A stretch of DNA of 64,000 nucleotides from Spinellus fusiger. Its lineage: Eukaryota; Mucoromycota; Mucoromycetes; Mucorales; Phycomycetaceae. Positions 24,437 to 36,785 of the stretch are shown one piece after another. How positions within the stretch are numbered: position 1 is the first letter of the stretch; the number at the start of each line of letters is the position of its first letter. The notes under the pieces were generated by a model that was not told the DNA's origin, made no database searches, and saw only the letters and a list, made by a program, of their open reading frames with translations. The translations under genes were made by a program, and so were the position numbers. The DNA lies in NCBI GenBank assembly GCA_025094145.1, contig JALLLS010000018.1, positions 1-64,000 on the forward strand, written 5' to 3'.

Positions 24437-27400
24437 AGTACTACTGTTGCGGTTATATATCTTTGCTGAAAACACACACTTTTAATAGACCAATAGATTT
24501 ATATGGATAGAAAGAGGTAAGTGTTCTGCTTCTTTTTTTCTTTATATAAAGAGAGAAAAAAGGACATGGAAAGTGTGCTTACGTCGTACGATGGCTGCTG
24601 CTCGTTTACTTTGGGTGGGCACGAGAAGGCATAGTCCCGACATGCTTCATGACAGATAAGAAAGCATACTAAAGGATGAGTGAGTGAGTGAGTGAGTGAG
24701 ATGTCCATGAACCCATCCAAGTTATACCTTTGCAAAAGAGTCCTTTGGCTCTAATCGCATCATTGCACACTTTGCATTCAGAAACTAAAGAGATAATAAA
24801 TGTAAATGTATAAAATGCAGGGTTATCTATGTTTGGGGTGTACTGACTCTGGCTTCCTTGGATAAAATGGTGAGTTTCCTCTTCTATACCAAAACACCGT
24901 TCGCTCTGATAGTCAAGAATGCAATCAGGTAATGGGGCTTCGCTTGCTGTCAGTTTTTGTACTTCTGTCTGAATCACTGCCTCCACTTTCTCTAATGCAT
25001 TTTCATTTGCATTTGCATTTTGGGTTGAATTTGGGTTTGGACTTGTGCTTATTATTGAACTTGTGCTTGTAAGTGTGCTCTTGTGATGTGCAGAAAAGGA
25101 AGAGGAGGAGGAGGAATGAAGAGAAGTATCAGATGTAGTGGGTTTTTTGTAAGCTGTTTTTCTATGCTGGTTGTTTTGGATCCAAATGTGTTCCTTGAGT
25201 TGTGTTGCTGTAGGTCGATGGTCTGGATTTTTTTGAAAGCAACATAATAGAAAACTGTGCATCTCCTAATCATGGAAAGTTCAACGCAGGGGGTAGGATG
25301 ACTATGACTTACTTGTGAAATATGGCTTGGGATAGGAGGATAGTCATCTTCCACAATACGAAACATTGCAGACATGGAGATTAGATTGGCATAAGGAGGC
25401 TTTCCTGTTGCAAGTTCAACAACAGTACATCCAAGAGACCTTGAGTGTGCGTATAAGCAAGTCTGTTTGTTTTTTGTTTTGTTTTTATCTATTGAACAGC
25501 GCTTACCAAATATCAGCTTTGGTAGAAGCACCTTTTAACTCGATCACTTCAGGCGCCACTAAGCAAGTAGATTTGTAGCAGTATTAATAATAGTATTAAT
25601 AATAGTATTAGTATTAGTATTAGTATTAGTAATAAGTTTGGAAATAAACAAAAAAAGATGAGTGTTGGAATCCACTCACTCCAATTAGGAGTGCCAGATA
25701 CAGCACCCGCATCGGCTGCTTTGATCTTCAAGTTAAGAGAAACCCCAAAATCAGTGAGTTTCACGTCGCCTGTCTTGGTGGTCAGGATATTTGCTGCCTT
25801 GAGATCACAGTGGACCACCTAATAAAATCAGTCAGTAACATTGATCTATTCTATGGTTATAGGTGCAAGTAAGATCAGACACACCCTAGAACAAGGCATG
25901 TTCTTTTTACTTACATCATTGGCATGCAAATACTCGAGTCCATTGAGTATTTTAATAGTAAAAGCTGCTACTAACTTCTCAGGGAAAGAACCAAATGCCT
26001 TGAGGGTAGACATAAGTGACCCGTTCTCTGCATACCTTGCTATGATTAAGCATCCTATAAAATAGATCTACCCGACTTACTCCTGCACAATGTTAATATG
26101 CCACTGTGTTCTGATAAACCCGATGTACTGAATAACATTGGTATGACTTAATACTTTGAGTAAACTGACTTCTTTCTAATAAGGTGAGAATGGTTAATGC
26201 TTGTCAAATAATAACAAAATACAACAACAGTATCTTACCATCATCTCTTCTTGGTCAAGCTCTCCATTATCAATCTTCACCCTTTTCACAGCTACAATTT
26301 CTCCTGTTGTGAGATCAAGACCTCTAAACACAGAAATAGAAGGAATCAGACAAGGGACTAAGATCCAATTCTACCTATAAACAGATCCAAACTGTCCTTT
26401 TCCAATACAGTTTCCAAGTTGCTAATAAATAAAATAAAATAAAAAGAATCAGTACTTGAGACATCTTTTCTGTGTGTGTGTGTGTGTGTTGCATTACATA
26501 GACTGCATTGACAGAGCCATCCTTATGTTTTAGTAGTATCTTTTCTTTCTCTGTATTCTCTTTGACATGCTCTATTGTTTTCTGGTATTGGTGATCTAGT
26601 TTATGGCCAAGACTCCGAGTATTTGTAGTGGCACCTACATCCCCACCATGGATAGGATCAAGGCCTTGTTTTTCTCTTATTCTACTATGAGGAATAGTAA
26701 CACTCTGTCGTCTTCGCTGGGGTAGTTTTCCGTGAGGAGCCTGGTAATAATGGTGAGGAAGTTCCTGTGGAGTGTCTATTTTTTCCTGGGTGTCTTTCTT
26801 GACACGACGAGACATGAAGGAATAACCCATGGGAGTCTTTAAAGAAGAAATTGAAGTGGAGGAGAAAGTGGAAGAGCAAGAAGATACAGAGGGAGATCTA
26901 GGCATGTTTACATCACTGTTCATGCTGCTCTCATAAGGCTGGGTGGAGTGTATTGGTAATAGATCCAAGGAATGGTCGTATTTTTGCGTCTGTAGGCTTT
27001 CTTCACTTTTATGTGAATGCAATGTAGATTGTGAACCTGCCTTTGAGGGAGGACGTAATGGTGATTTGGGAGGACGTATGAAAGGATAGGGTGACAACCC
27101 CAAGTCTTTTATCGCATGTTCTTGGTGTGCTTGGTATGGTGTGTAGGCTTGATATCTTTGGTGCGATTGCCCTTTTAGAATAGAGAAAGAGTGAACAATA
27201 AAGACAAGGGGGAGGGATGAGTGCATATCTAAACAACAGCCCAAGGATGTGTGTGGGGTGATTACCTCGAACTTCCAATTCATTTGGACTAAGCAGAAAG
27301 GCATTCTCTGATTCAGTATGGTAAATAGCGGGTCCGTGGTCGTCTGTGATGGTATTGCCTGCATCAGGGCTCTCATGGACAGGGGAGTAAGTTATGTCTG

Positions 27401-28580
27401 TAGTAAAGGACGTTGTTCTTTCTCCACCTTTTGTTTCATTTGACGCATTCTTTAGAGTATTTTTATCAGTGAAAATATCCTTTTGTGATGAATCTGAGGT
27501 TGTTTCTGTTTCTGTCTCTTTTTCTGCTGCTTTTAACTTTTCATAGAGTTTGGACAGACACACTATTGTATGGACCACCTAAGGAGCCACAATGCAAAGA
27601 GTGATTAGATCAATCCTTGGTATGTTCATCACTGATGAGTGTGGCGTTGAACGTGCAAAATAAGGGGAAACATCTACTTTCTCTTTCTTTCCTTATTATT
27701 TCTGCCCTTGCCACTTTCTACTAGAGAGTGGACTCTAAAATGATGAAGATAAGAATAGTTACCATGGGCATGTCTTTTGCCTCCAACAGATCAGTCGTGC
27801 GGAATAACTGGAATTCATTGAGACCTAACTAGTAAAGACACAAGAGAAGGACTGGTGTGATGAGTTATCTCTACAAATTTCTCTGATGTCTAATAAAGAA
27901 ATGGACAGGTAGCTTAAAGAAAAGGCAAATCTATAATGTACCTGTCGAGCCCCCTGCAAGAAGCTAGTAATGTTATCCATCTAAGAGATTATATTTTAAT
28001 AAGAGGAATATAGTGTATGCTTTCTCTCATTTTCTCTTTCTTTTTTTCTTTTTTCTTTTCTTTTTTTTAAATGAGGAAAAAGAATGGGGTGGAAGGGACA
28101 TTTTACCTTGAAGAATAGTAAATCCTTTTTTCCAATATGCTTGATTGTTCCTGGCTTTAACTTATTTATAAGTCTAGGAAGCATAAAAACAATGAAGAGA
28201 TAAAGAGGGAGAAATGGATAGTGATAGTGATAAATAGATAGAGAATTGGCATGTGGATGTATGTGTGGATGTGTATATTAGAACTTCATACTATGAAATG
28301 GATCGAGTCATAGATAAATAATACACAGAGCGAGTGGCTGTAGTTGCCTGTGTAAAAATAGAAGAAAAGTATCTCTACCAATTCTCCTACAGATATAAAA
28401 CAGTACATGGACTCACTTGCATAGATACACCCCGTCTTTTAAATGTTTATGGAGGTCGCCACTAATCGATAAGTTGAGTGCGTCTTTTAGGAACTGTATG
28501 GCCTCTTGCTCATCATCTTTGAATTGTTCTTGCTGTATTTTATCATACACAACCTCTGAAGTGCCTTTGGATCGGGTCAT
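24053..28580 (-). CDS. CH domain - Cdc7/SepH-like kinase - C1 domain protein with CAAX-like end
   Basis: Seventeen exons on minus: 28580-28417, 28173-28107, 27980-27942, 27828-27763, 27578-27266, 27171-26498, 26421-26375, 26323-26239, 26175-26081, 26035-25915, 25818-25680, 25558-25507, 25439-25313, 25265-24848, 24784-24728, 24668-24583 and 24460-24053, joining to 985 residues. Residues about 10-125 form a calponin-homology domain ([39 protein letters not shown]). A Ser/Pro-rich linker follows. Residues about 440-692 are a Ser/Thr kinase: GKGQFGSV (448-455), K470, HCDLKAAN (560-567), DFG (580-582), APEV, DIWSLGC. It resembles the Cdc7/SepH septation kinases. The motif is HCD where most kinases have HRD. 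Residues about 793-843 match a C1 zinc finger (H, C-x2-C, C-x2-C, H-x2-C, C). The protein ends CIIT, CAAX-like. The last acceptor (AAAG at 24461) was chosen because it keeps the long final frame; the CAG five bases earlier would give a different tail. Confidence 0.8.
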
Positions 28581-29641
28581 TCGTACTGGGTGTTGGATAG
28601 GCTCAATGGTACGGGTAGAGAATAAATAAGGGAAAAGATGGGTATAGACTCAAGTACGCTGGATTGATTTGAGTTGAATTCTATCGAATGGGTCGCTCTC
28701 TTTACAGTATTGAGGAAGATAAGAAACGAGTAGTGAACAGGAAGATCAAAGTGGCTTGCAAAAAAAAAACACTGAAAAAGATAAAGAAAGAACTGTGGCC
28801 ATCAATGCACCATGGTTTCCTTATATCCAACGCTCATACCATTTTAAGTGCTGCAAACATTGAGTCAGGAGAAGCTGCCTTGATCAATGCCTACCTTGAT
28901 CAACTTTACTTCTCCTCTCTGTATCACGTCAGATACTAGACGAGCCACTAATAGAAATAGTAAAAGAGCCCCGTTACCACTATGATTGCTACCAACAAAG
29001 ATGAGAGGATGTTGTATGAATGAGAGAGAAATGAAATCTATCAACGCACTTGATGCATGCAACAAGCGTCCTTTGCAGTGCATAAGATCAGCTGTGCCCT
29101 CTAGACAGTAAATTGTGTAGTAAATCGTATAGTAAATTGTATAGTAAATTGTATAGTAAATCGTATAGTAAATTGTATAGTAAATTAGACAGTAGAATAT
29201 CACGGGCCATATAGTCAAATAGTATCCACCGTGCCCTCGAGTCTTATGCTATTTTATCCTCAAGTGTTACACTACAAAAATGATTGTCTCTGGAAACACA
29301 CTTTCGTTGTTTTCCATAGCTATTTGTATCTAAACACACTGTATCTAAACACACACAAAGAAAGTCTCATTTTCTAATAGTAACACATGTCCTTTTTTTT
29401 ATTGTTTTCATAGTGATAATTACCTATTCACTTAAAAGGCCATGGAAAATTCCAAGGAGAAGTCCAGGAGAAATTAGCATATAAAATTCCAAAAAAGACG
29501 CGCTTTAGTAGCACGCCTTTTGCTCTCCTTTATGCCCAAAGTGACGTACTTGTCCGGTCGGAGTGTCAAGTGCACTCCTTGGTGGGTGAGCCTCTCTTTC
29601 TATTGACAGAACGGGCGACTTTAAGCTTATCCATCCATACC
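28581..29641. other. Divergent intergenic region, kinase gene / eIF3a
   Basis: Holds the upstream regions of the minus-strand kinase gene and the plus-strand eIF3a gene. Open frames at 28688-28939 (plus, Lys-rich) and 28865-29218 (minus) exist, but I cannot assign them. A 12-bp repeat sits at 29105-29190. Confidence 0.5.
29105..29190. repeat. 12-bp tandem repeat
   Basis: About seven copies of AGTAAATTGTAT (or TCGTAT). It reads YYTI repeats on minus and is an artefact frame. Confidence 0.88.
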
Positions 29642-32600
29642 ATGGCTCCATTCTATGCAGCCAAGCCCGACAATGTTCTTAAGAGAGCTGAAGGTGAGCA
29701 CCAATGGATGCATCTTTAGTAGAAGCACAGATCAAAGGGAAGAATGAAGACACTGACCCTATTTCTTAGAGCTTGCTGCTCAAGGACAGGAAACTGCTGC
29801 ATTGCAGGCACTCAATGAAGTGATTCTGTCCAAACGTTCTCGTAGCAGCCCTATTAACATGATGGAGCCCATGATGCTCAAGTACATTGAGCTTTGTGTT
29901 GACCTCAGACAGGGCCGTATTGTTAAAGAGGGTCTTCACCAATACCGTAACATTGCTCAGAACACCAGTGTCAACAGTATTGAGGTACCATTTATATTAA
30001 TGGCGCTAGTATAGCCACCCACACTGAACTACACTGAACTAACGCGCCAAACACCTGCCCTGTTAACAGACTGTCATTAACAAACTCCTTGAACTGTCAG
30101 AACAAAAAGTAGCTGAAGCCCGTGCCAAGGCTGATCAGATTGCTGTGGAATCTATCGATGACTTGGAAGCCTCAGAAACACCAGAGTCTATTATGCTCAG
30201 TACTGTCAGTGGAGAACAAAACAAAGACAGAACCGACCGTGCTGTTGTTACGCCTTGGTTGAAGTTTTTGTGGGAAGTGTACAGAACTGTCCTTGACTTG
30301 CTTCGTAACAATGCACGCTTGGAAGCCCTTTACCACACTGTCTCCAACAAAGCCTTCACCTTTTGTTTGAACTACGCACGCAAAACAGAATTCCGTCGTC
30401 TCTGTGAGATTCTTAGAAACCACTTCCAGAATGTATCAAAGTACTCTCACCAACCTCACTCCATCAACCTTAATGACCCTGAAACACTCCAGCAGTACCT
30501 TGAAGTGCGTTTCCATCAATTGAACGCCGCTGTAGACCTTGAGTTGTGGCAGGAAGCATTCAAGTCAGTAGAGGACATTTACACCTTGTTGACCACCTCC
30601 AAGCGTCCTCCCAAGCCCTCTATGATGGCCAACTACTACAACAAACTCACCAAGATCTTCATGGTCAGCGAAAACTACCTCTTCCACTCTGCTGCCTGGA
30701 ACAAGTTCTCTACCATTGAACGCACCATCAATAAGAACCTGTGTGATGCTGAACAATCTCGTATGGCCTCTGTTGTTCTCCTCTCTGCTCTTGCCATTCC
30801 TATCATCACCACTACCAAGACACGTCCTGGATATGTAGAGGCTGATGAACACCGTCTTCTTAAATTAAACCGTCTTTCCATGTTGATGGGATTGCCCCAA
30901 CATCCCACACGTACTGGTCTCTTGAAAGAGGCTTTAGACAAGAACATCTTGGCCCGTGTTCGCCCCGAGATCCGCGATCTTTACAATATCCTCGAGGTCC
31001 AATTCCATCCCTTGTCCATCTGCAAAAAGATCAACCCTATTATGACCAAGCTGTCTGAAGACCCCACCCTTGTCAAATACGTCCGTCCTCTTCACCAAGT
31101 CATCCTCACCCGTCTCTTGCAGCAATTGTCACAGGTGTACACCACCGTCAAGCTCGATTTTGTCCTGAAGCTTGCTTCCTTCCCTGCTCCCTACAACTAC
31201 GATGCTGCCACCATTGAAAAGTTCATTATGAATGGTTGCAAGCGTGGAGAACTCAACATCTGCATTGACCACGTCTCCCAGAGTTTGACCTTTGAGACAG
31301 ACCTGTTTGCTTCTCCCAAGGGCACAGTGACAGAAGGCAAACAGCTCCAGTCTTCTCCCTCTGATCTTATGCGCACCCAGCTCTCTCGTCTCGGTGTCAG
31401 TCTCCATGCTGTGGATCAGATCATTGGTGGCTCTGTAAAGGAAACAGCTGCCAAGGCTAAACAAGAGGCTGTGCAGCGTGCTCTGACGGGCATTGAAAAG
31501 GAACACAAAGAGACCCTGGCAAGAAAGAACACTATTGAACATCGCAAGGAGATCATCGAGACTGAACTTGCTCGTCTTGAAAAAGTTGCTTCTCAAGAGA
31601 GAGCTGCTGCTGCTCAGAGAAAGGCTGAGGCTGAGAAGAAGCGTGTTGAAGAAGAATTGCGTCGTCGTGAAGAAGAGCGTATGCAGCGCCTTAAGGATGA
31701 GATTCAGCGTGACAATGCTAGACGTATTGCCGATGAACTTAGCTTGAAGACTGGTTTTGACATGAAGCCTGAAGAACTTGAGAACTCTGATGTTCAGTCC
31801 TTGTTAGATCTCAAGGTGTCTCGATTGAAGACTGAGCACCGTGAGATGAATGATCGTCTCAAGAACATCAGCAAGCGTTTGGATCACACTGAACGTGCTT
31901 TCCGTAAAGAAGAAATTCCTTTGCTTCAGAAAGACTACGAGCGTCAACAAAAGGCTGATTTGGCCTTTTATGAAGCTGGTCATAAAGCCGAGCTGTTGGC
32001 TGCCAAAGCTCAACATGCCAAGGGTATTGAGCTCAAGAGTCGTCTGTCGCGTATTTTGGGTGACTACACTATTTATAAAGACAAACTTGATGGTCAGCGT
32101 ATGGAGTCTTTGGAAGCTCAGCGCCGTGAAACTGAGGCCGCAATTGAGGCTGAGAAACAAGAGAGAGTTGCTCTTTACCGCGCCAAGAGAGATGAAATTA
32201 TCAAGATGCGTGAGGCTGAAGAGGCCGAGAGAGAGGCAAGAGAAGCTGAGGAGCGAAGACTTGGAGAAGAAAAGGAACGCAAGGAAGCTGAAGATGCTGC
32301 TAGACGTGCCAAAGAGAAGGAAGAAAATGAAGAGATTGAAAAGAGACGTGAAGAGATTGAGCGCAAAAAGGCCGAGAAAGAAGCTGAAATTGAGCGCAAA
32401 CTCCAGGCTACAAAAGCACCTGCTCCCGAGGCCTATAAAGCACCTGGTTCCAGAACAACACCAAGCGTTGCTCCTCTTGCCAGATCTGCCAATGCCTACA
32501 GCCCTGGAGCTATCCACAAAACATCACCCAGTGGTGGGTCTTCTCTACCCCCCAAAGAAGTTAGTGGAGGTAGCTGGCGCAGTAGCTCAGCAGGTCGTTC

Positions 32601-32763
32601 TACAGGCGAATCTTTCTCCTCGTCTCGAGGTTCATTTGGTTCCAGCCGCACTAACAGCGATGCCTCTGCTCCTCTTAAATCAACTGGTAGCTATGTACCA
32701 CCTAACCGCAGAGGTGCTGCCCCAGGTGGCTCGGAAGCACCCAAAGAAGGCCGATGGCGCTAA
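29642..32763 (+). CDS. TIF32: Translation initiation factor eIF3 subunit a
   Basis: Three exons on plus: 29642-29693, 29770-29984 and 30070-32763, joining to 986 residues. It starts MAPFYAAKPDNVLKRAEELA, the conserved eIF3a N-terminus. The sequence SPINMMEPMMLKYIELCVDL and the helical repeats leading into a PCI domain (about residues 320-510) are typical. A long charged coiled coil follows (about 530-820), with runs of E/R/K. The C-terminus is Ser/Gly/Pro-rich and ends RWR. eIF3a is the scaffold subunit of eIF3. It contacts the 40S subunit and eIF4B and is essential for initiation scanning. The yeast protein is 964 residues, so this is full length. The A+T-rich introns are confined to the 5' end. 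Codon use in this gene is the most G+C-rich of the window, fitting high expression. Confidence 0.96.
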
Positions 32764-34284
32764 AAGAATTAACTATTACTGTGTAGCTAAGCTATACATG
32801 TCTTTTTTTATTCTTTGAAAAATGAAAATATATATTATTTTGTTTACAAATCTCCAAGAAAGAAAGAAAGAAAAAAGACTGTTTAGAGAGGTCTGTATAG
32901 ATTCACTTTTAATGGGGATGTGTTGGGTGTGATTAAGACTGAAAAAGAACTTGGATCTTGTTATCATTATCATTATCATTACCACTGTTATTGCTATTAT
33001 TATGATCTAACCATCCTCGACCTTTTAGTATAATTTCTGTATGTATTTTAGAAAGACTGATTTATGCATTTTTACAAATAATAAGTCTAACCTGAGTCGA
33101 ATGATAAAAAGAACCGAGATGTTACTGACCAAGGAGAAAGAGAGAGGGAGGGAGAAGGAGAAAGAGGGGGATAGGTTTGCTAATAAGATTACAGAGAAAT
33201 GATAGGAAATCTTATGCAGGGAAACATGGAGGTTTCCTTATTTCATATGAATCTCTCATTTTTATCCATTTTCTCTATTGGAGATATGATAAATAAGATC
33301 GTTTCAATTGTACTGTGTTGTTTGCGATTTGTGCTGCCAAAGCCTTTGTTTTGGGAACTATGTTTAAGTTTTCTTCTTCTTTATAGATATAAAAGGTACA
33401 AGTTTCAAGAGATTAAGTTTCATTGGATTCCAAGACATCTGATCTCTCAAGTGATTGACAGCTCTTCTATCCGTGTTAGAAATCATCTCATACTTATCTA
33501 CAATCGTTTTATTATAGGAAGCCAGTAGTTCTTTTCAAGTGCATCATTGGCTTTACTAAAACATGGTCTTTTAGTTACAATTGCAAGCGAATGAGACAAA
33601 ATGCAAGAGAGAGAGAGATACAAAGGAAACTGATCTAGCCAAGTTCTAATCTATAAGTAATTCAATAAAGAAAAGGGCTATCAAATTGCATCCATACATG
33701 TTAAAATAGTGGTTTCTGGCAGACGCCTAACTCCATGATAAAAACAACAAGAATAAAACGTATGCTGGTCAATGCTCTAAACAACTCTGGGGACATTCTC
33801 TGTTTGTCTGTATGTATGGATGCATGCATGCACCTGTATGTGTGTGTGTGTGATCTTTAATAACTCATAAGAAATACCATTTTTGCCTATTACATCTACA
33901 TAAAACAGCAGTTAAAGTATTAAAAAACCTCATCAGGGAGTTGATTACAAAAGCAAATAAAGTAGTCTACTCAAGAAACAAACTGCAGAAATGATGCCAC
34001 AGCTGTTTCTTGTTCTTTGTCCTGTCATCTTCCTTTTAGTGTAAGACTACCTTGGTGCTTTTCTCCCTGTTTTTATTGTTCATTTCTGTAATGGTTTCTT
34101 TTTTGTCTTCTCTGCATTCTCTCCATTCTCTATCCCCGTTTTTAGCACACCGAAAGTTGGGATTATAATAAGGCTATAAGGCTAAATACTTGAAAGAAAA
34201 TGAAGTGAATGATTGTCTAGATAAGTGTAAAATTTAATGGCTCAGGCATGAAAACCAGATGGACCCTTTTAATATTTCTGTCGT

Positions 34285-34500
34285 TTCTGGTATTAGTATT
34301 AGTATTAGTATTAGTATTAGTATTAGTATTAGTATTAGTATTAGTATTAGTATTAGTATTAGTATTAATATTAGTATCAGTATTTAGTATTAGTATTAGT
34401 ATTAGTATTAGTATTTAGTATTTAGTATTTAGTATTAAGTATTAAGTATTAAGTATTAAGTACCAGTATTAAGTATTAAGTACCAGTATTAAGTATTACA
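34285..34500. repeat. TAGTAT hexamer microsatellite
   Basis: Roughly 25-30 units of ATTAGT/TAGTAT, drifting into AGTATTTAG and AGTATTAAGT variants at the right end. Confidence 0.93.
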
Positions 34501-36510
34501 ATTACAATTACAAATAGCATCAGCATTGTTGTTATTGCTATTATTATATCCATCAATACTTTTGTTATCATTCTCATAGAACAATCACCATAACTATCAT
34601 TATTCTTACCATTACCATCACTATCATCACTACCAACAGAACCATCACCAGGACTATCACCATAGTCACCGTGTTACAAAAGGAAATATTTAGAAACTAA
34701 ACGCGTAAACATAGACACCAGTCCTTTAATGCATTTATCTTTTGTATTCATTTATTCTCTTTTTTGTCTTGGACTCGATAGACTTCCCCTCTCTTCGGAA
34801 AACATCAGCCTAACCATCTGTCATAACGAGAAAGGTAATTTACTGATGCTATTTTAGAGGAGTTTTCTTTCGTCTTTTTTTTCTTCTTTTTTTTTTCTTT
34901 TCTTTCTGATTTCTTTCTTATCCTTCATCTTTACATTATCGCTTTTCACGAAAATAGAAATAACAACAACATTAACATTAACATTAACAGCATCAGCATC
35001 AACAGGCCTCCTTTGTTCTTATCTACATATAATTAAAGATGAGAGAACTATTTAGGTTAAAAGGGAGATCACATATCTCAAGTAGATACGATCGGCAGCA
35101 TGTCAGATTATATGTAGGATCGCTTCTTGTCTTATGATATGCCCCCCTCTCTTTCCCCTTGTCTTGTCCTCCTTTCTCCTTGTTATTCCTTTTAGTACGA
35201 GATTCCTATAGGAGTTCTACTAATATTCGCAACTCCCTTTTCTTCTTTCTATTTCAGTCCATAGCGCGTACACTCTCACTCTCCAGGTGGGCTTACCTTT
35301 TATAGATTGACATGCCTCGAGATTATCTCGCAAGGAGAAATGGTCTATCCGTTTGTCCTCCGAATTGTTCATCAAAAGGACAGTAAGGGTTTTATAATTC
35401 TCGGACAAGAAGCGTATGAGCATTCTTAAAGGGCCTATGCTGGCATCGATAACAGGAGTTTAGATTGAAAATAAACACAACTTCTTTGTGCAGACAGTGT
35501 TACTTTGCTTGCTTACTGTCATGCCTATCAATGGTCTTTTTATTCATTCGATAATTGCCACCTGCTCCTCCTAATAGTTTTCCCCCTTTCTTTTTTATTT
35601 TATTTTATATATTTTGATTGTTGTTGTTGTCGTCGAATGGGATGTCTCCCCGCGTTACTTTATTATTACTGATTCAACATTGGTGTTATGATTTTATTAC
35701 ATTGATTTTCTTTTCTCCGTTTATATATGTGTGTTGTGCGCGTGTAGTATGTATAATGTGTATAGTGTGTACGATGCGTGTCTGTATGTCTATCAATTAA
35801 TCAATCACTTGCTTAACTAATGACTCGAGTGTCCAATCACTCCACTACCCAACGACTCCACGACTCCACGACTCAATCCCTCAACTTGTCAGCCATTGAC
35901 ACAACCCACCAAAATGAATCTGTCAATTGGTAACATTTGAATGTCTCAACTGCTGCATTGATTGTCTTTGTTTCTTTTCTCATTGTCTTGCATGTGCATT
36001 CTTCTGTCTGTGTCTTTATCTTTACAGAGATAACAACCTTACAACAAGTGTGTGTGTGTGTCTAGCTTATGCTTCATTCTTTTAAACACACCAATCTTTC
36101 TACCTTTCTACCACTTTACCACTCTACCACTCTACCACTCTACCACTCTACCTCCTACCCCCTCCTGATTTCTCCTTCACCCCTTTCCTTTCTATCATTA
36201 GCATTCCTTTCGTACATCGTATCACCCTTTCATACAGCTGTTACATTTTTAGATCTCATTTATCTTTTCTGAATTATCTTGCTGAGATCATTGATCTGGC
36301 TTCGACTCGTGCTCTTGATCCCTTGACCCATGAGTCTGACATTTTCGTCTTTATTTTCATGCCTCTAATGGAATAAAATAGAAAATGTTTGCTTTTTTGT
36401 TATTAGACTGTCATCTCTGCTATTTTTGCACTTCTCCTAAACCCAAAATCGAAAGAAATATCCCTGTTCCCCCACATTTCCATTCATTAAACTTATACAA
36501 CAGTGGGGAC

Positions 36511-36519
36511 TATATATAG
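36511..36519 (+). promoter_or_regulatory. TATA box candidate for the homeobox gene
   Basis: TATATATAGG lies about 270 bp upstream of the homeobox ATG and is followed by pyrimidine-rich DNA. The distance leaves room for a roughly 240-nt 5' leader. Confidence 0.45.
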
Positions 36520-36785
36520 GCATATCATACCCATACCCTATGTAAAATTACACCTCCTCTTGTGCCCTTTTCTTTTCTTTTTTTTTTAGTTTGCTCATAC
36601 GCATATATACATCTTGCATCTTAGCAAGAAAAAAAAAAGTACAGAAAAAAAAGAAATACTGACACTTCCACTGCTTATGCTAGTGTCCATTCAAACTCTT
36701 TAACAACTTAATTTATAAACATTGCGAACATAAACGTCAATTCATCTACTTTATCAGTCAACCTCAGTGTGTATTTTAACTTGGC

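Larger units (their letters stand above)
32764..36785. other. Long intergenic region
   Basis: Four kilobases with no supportable gene. The longest open frame (33199-33528 plus, 109 codons, hydrophobic then basic) resembles no family I know. A hexamer microsatellite spans 34285-34500, and CT-rich and CTACCACT repeats occur near 36110-36150. The last 300 bp hold the homeobox-gene promoter. Confidence 0.55.

Noticed and set aside
24214..24477. Alternative last exon of the kinase ending NTPRLLD
   Set aside because: It follows the CAG acceptor but gives a repeat-derived, then unstructured tail. The other frame is longer and less repeat-like. Kept only as a possible isoform.
28865..29218. Minus-strand frame with YYTI repeats
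   Set aside because: Generated by the 12-bp repeat; the remaining part matches nothing I know.
31804..32818. Long frames on both strands over the eIF3a coiled coil
   Set aside because: They are antisense or shifted shadows of the charged coiled-coil region.
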